A stretch of 64,000 bases of DNA from assembly GCF_013044505.1 (NCBI RefSeq), contig NZ_JABERD010000004.1, positions 62,001-126,000 on the forward strand, read 5' to 3'. The position numbers and the translations under genes were made by a program. Source of the DNA: Streptomyces sp. S3(2020) (lineage in GTDB: Bacteria > Actinomycetota > Actinomycetes > Streptomycetales > Streptomycetaceae). The notes beneath the pieces are model-generated. The model was not told the DNA's origin. It ran no database searches and saw nothing but the letters and a program-made list of their open reading frames with translations. Shown here piece after piece: positions 63,870 through 64,000 of the stretch. Position 1 is the stretch's first letter, and the number at the start of each line of letters is the position of its first letter.

Positions 63870-64000
63870 ATGGTGCTTCGTGAATACATGGCCCGCATGG
63901 ACGGCCAGGACCCGGAGAAAGCCCTGGACCTGGTGGAGCCCGGTTTCCGTTTCCTCATCGCCCTTCCCGCCGGACAGCGCGGCGGGACCTCGCGCGAGGA
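63870..64000 (+). CDS. SnoaL-like/NTF2-fold protein, N-terminal part (cut by window edge)
   Basis: The ATG at 63870 follows AAGGAGAG and gives MVLREYMARMDGQDPEKALD and LVEPGFRFLIALPAGQRGG, a pattern of NTF2-like proteins. Only 43 codons are inside the window. It has its own operator-like site R5 and so belongs to the same regulon as the acyl-CoA operon. Confidence 0.6.
   Translation, partial: MVLREYMARMDGQDPEKALDLVEPGFRFLIALPAGQRGGTSRE

Overview
The window looks like Streptomyces or a close actinomycete. It is very GC-rich with strong third-position GC bias, starts often at GTG, has short gaps and ATGA overlaps between genes, encodes Tat and lipoprotein precursors, and carries intergenic sequences of a kind common in Streptomyces (34110-34131 and about 53611-53683). 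No tRNA, rRNA, CRISPR array, phage gene, integrase or insertion sequence was seen. All of it is chromosome-like metabolic territory, organised around two catabolic gene sets that each appear to have their own TetR-type operator.

Region 1 (1-13.5 kb) is an oxidative degradation cluster. It holds a fused two-subunit 2-oxoacid/acetoin-type E1 dehydrogenase, a divergent cyclase-family hydrolase, two SnoaL-like proteins, a Baeyer-Villiger-type flavin monooxygenase, a carboxymuconolactone-decarboxylase-family protein, two SDR dehydrogenases, a complete class I P450 chain (FAD reductase, 3Fe-4S ferredoxin, P450) and an MFS transporter. Six related GACC/GGTC-rich sites lie in its promoters, and a TetR gene is cut by the left edge. 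The likely logic is hydroxylation of a cyclic compound, oxidation to a ketone, ring expansion to a lactone and hydrolysis. The substrate cannot be read from the sequence.

Region 2 (13.6-25.4 kb) is mixed. It contains two decayed loci (a broken PEP-synthase-like gene and a gene with three frameshifts), a serine beta-lactamase-like hydrolase, a DenD-like epimerase, a phytanoyl-CoA-dioxygenase/AraC pair, a VOC protein, a lipoprotein, a Tat-exported polysaccharide-lyase-like protein, a Dabb protein, a leaderless-looking TetR gene and a BtuF-like protein.

Region 3 (25.5-31.5 kb) is a cobalamin block. One cobalamin riboswitch precedes cbtB-cbtA (cobalt uptake) and a second precedes metE (B12-independent methionine synthase). 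metF and an unusual DHPS-like gene follow metE. Region 4 (31.6-37.2 kb) holds 3-hydroxyacyl-CoA dehydrogenase, malate synthase, isocitrate lyase and a divergent RamB-type regulator, that is, acetyl-CoA use through the glyoxylate bypass.

Region 5 (37.2-43.6 kb) has an ECF sigma factor with a SnoaL domain and a cupin-membrane fusion partner, an HxlR/RidA divergent pair, and a DUF1684 plus two-LLM-monooxygenase set preceded by a cysteine-containing leader peptide. The last set is probably organosulfur use.

Region 6 (43.7-64 kb) is a large acyl-CoA degradation system. It includes a branched-chain-type ABC importer with LivM, LivG and LivF fused in one protein, a reductase-like protein, an FAD dehydrogenase, a zinc alcohol dehydrogenase and an SDR. 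A tight nine-gene operon (ECH, DUF35, thiolase-like, ACAD, APH-like kinase, ACAD, SDR, SDR, ECH) is followed by a TetR gene. Five TGAACTCAATTCA-type sites sit in its promoters. The kinase/ACAD pair resembles a split ACAD10/ACAD11 or LvaA/LvaC system for 4-hydroxyacyl-CoA, which would suit a pathway that degrades lactones or hydroxy acids.
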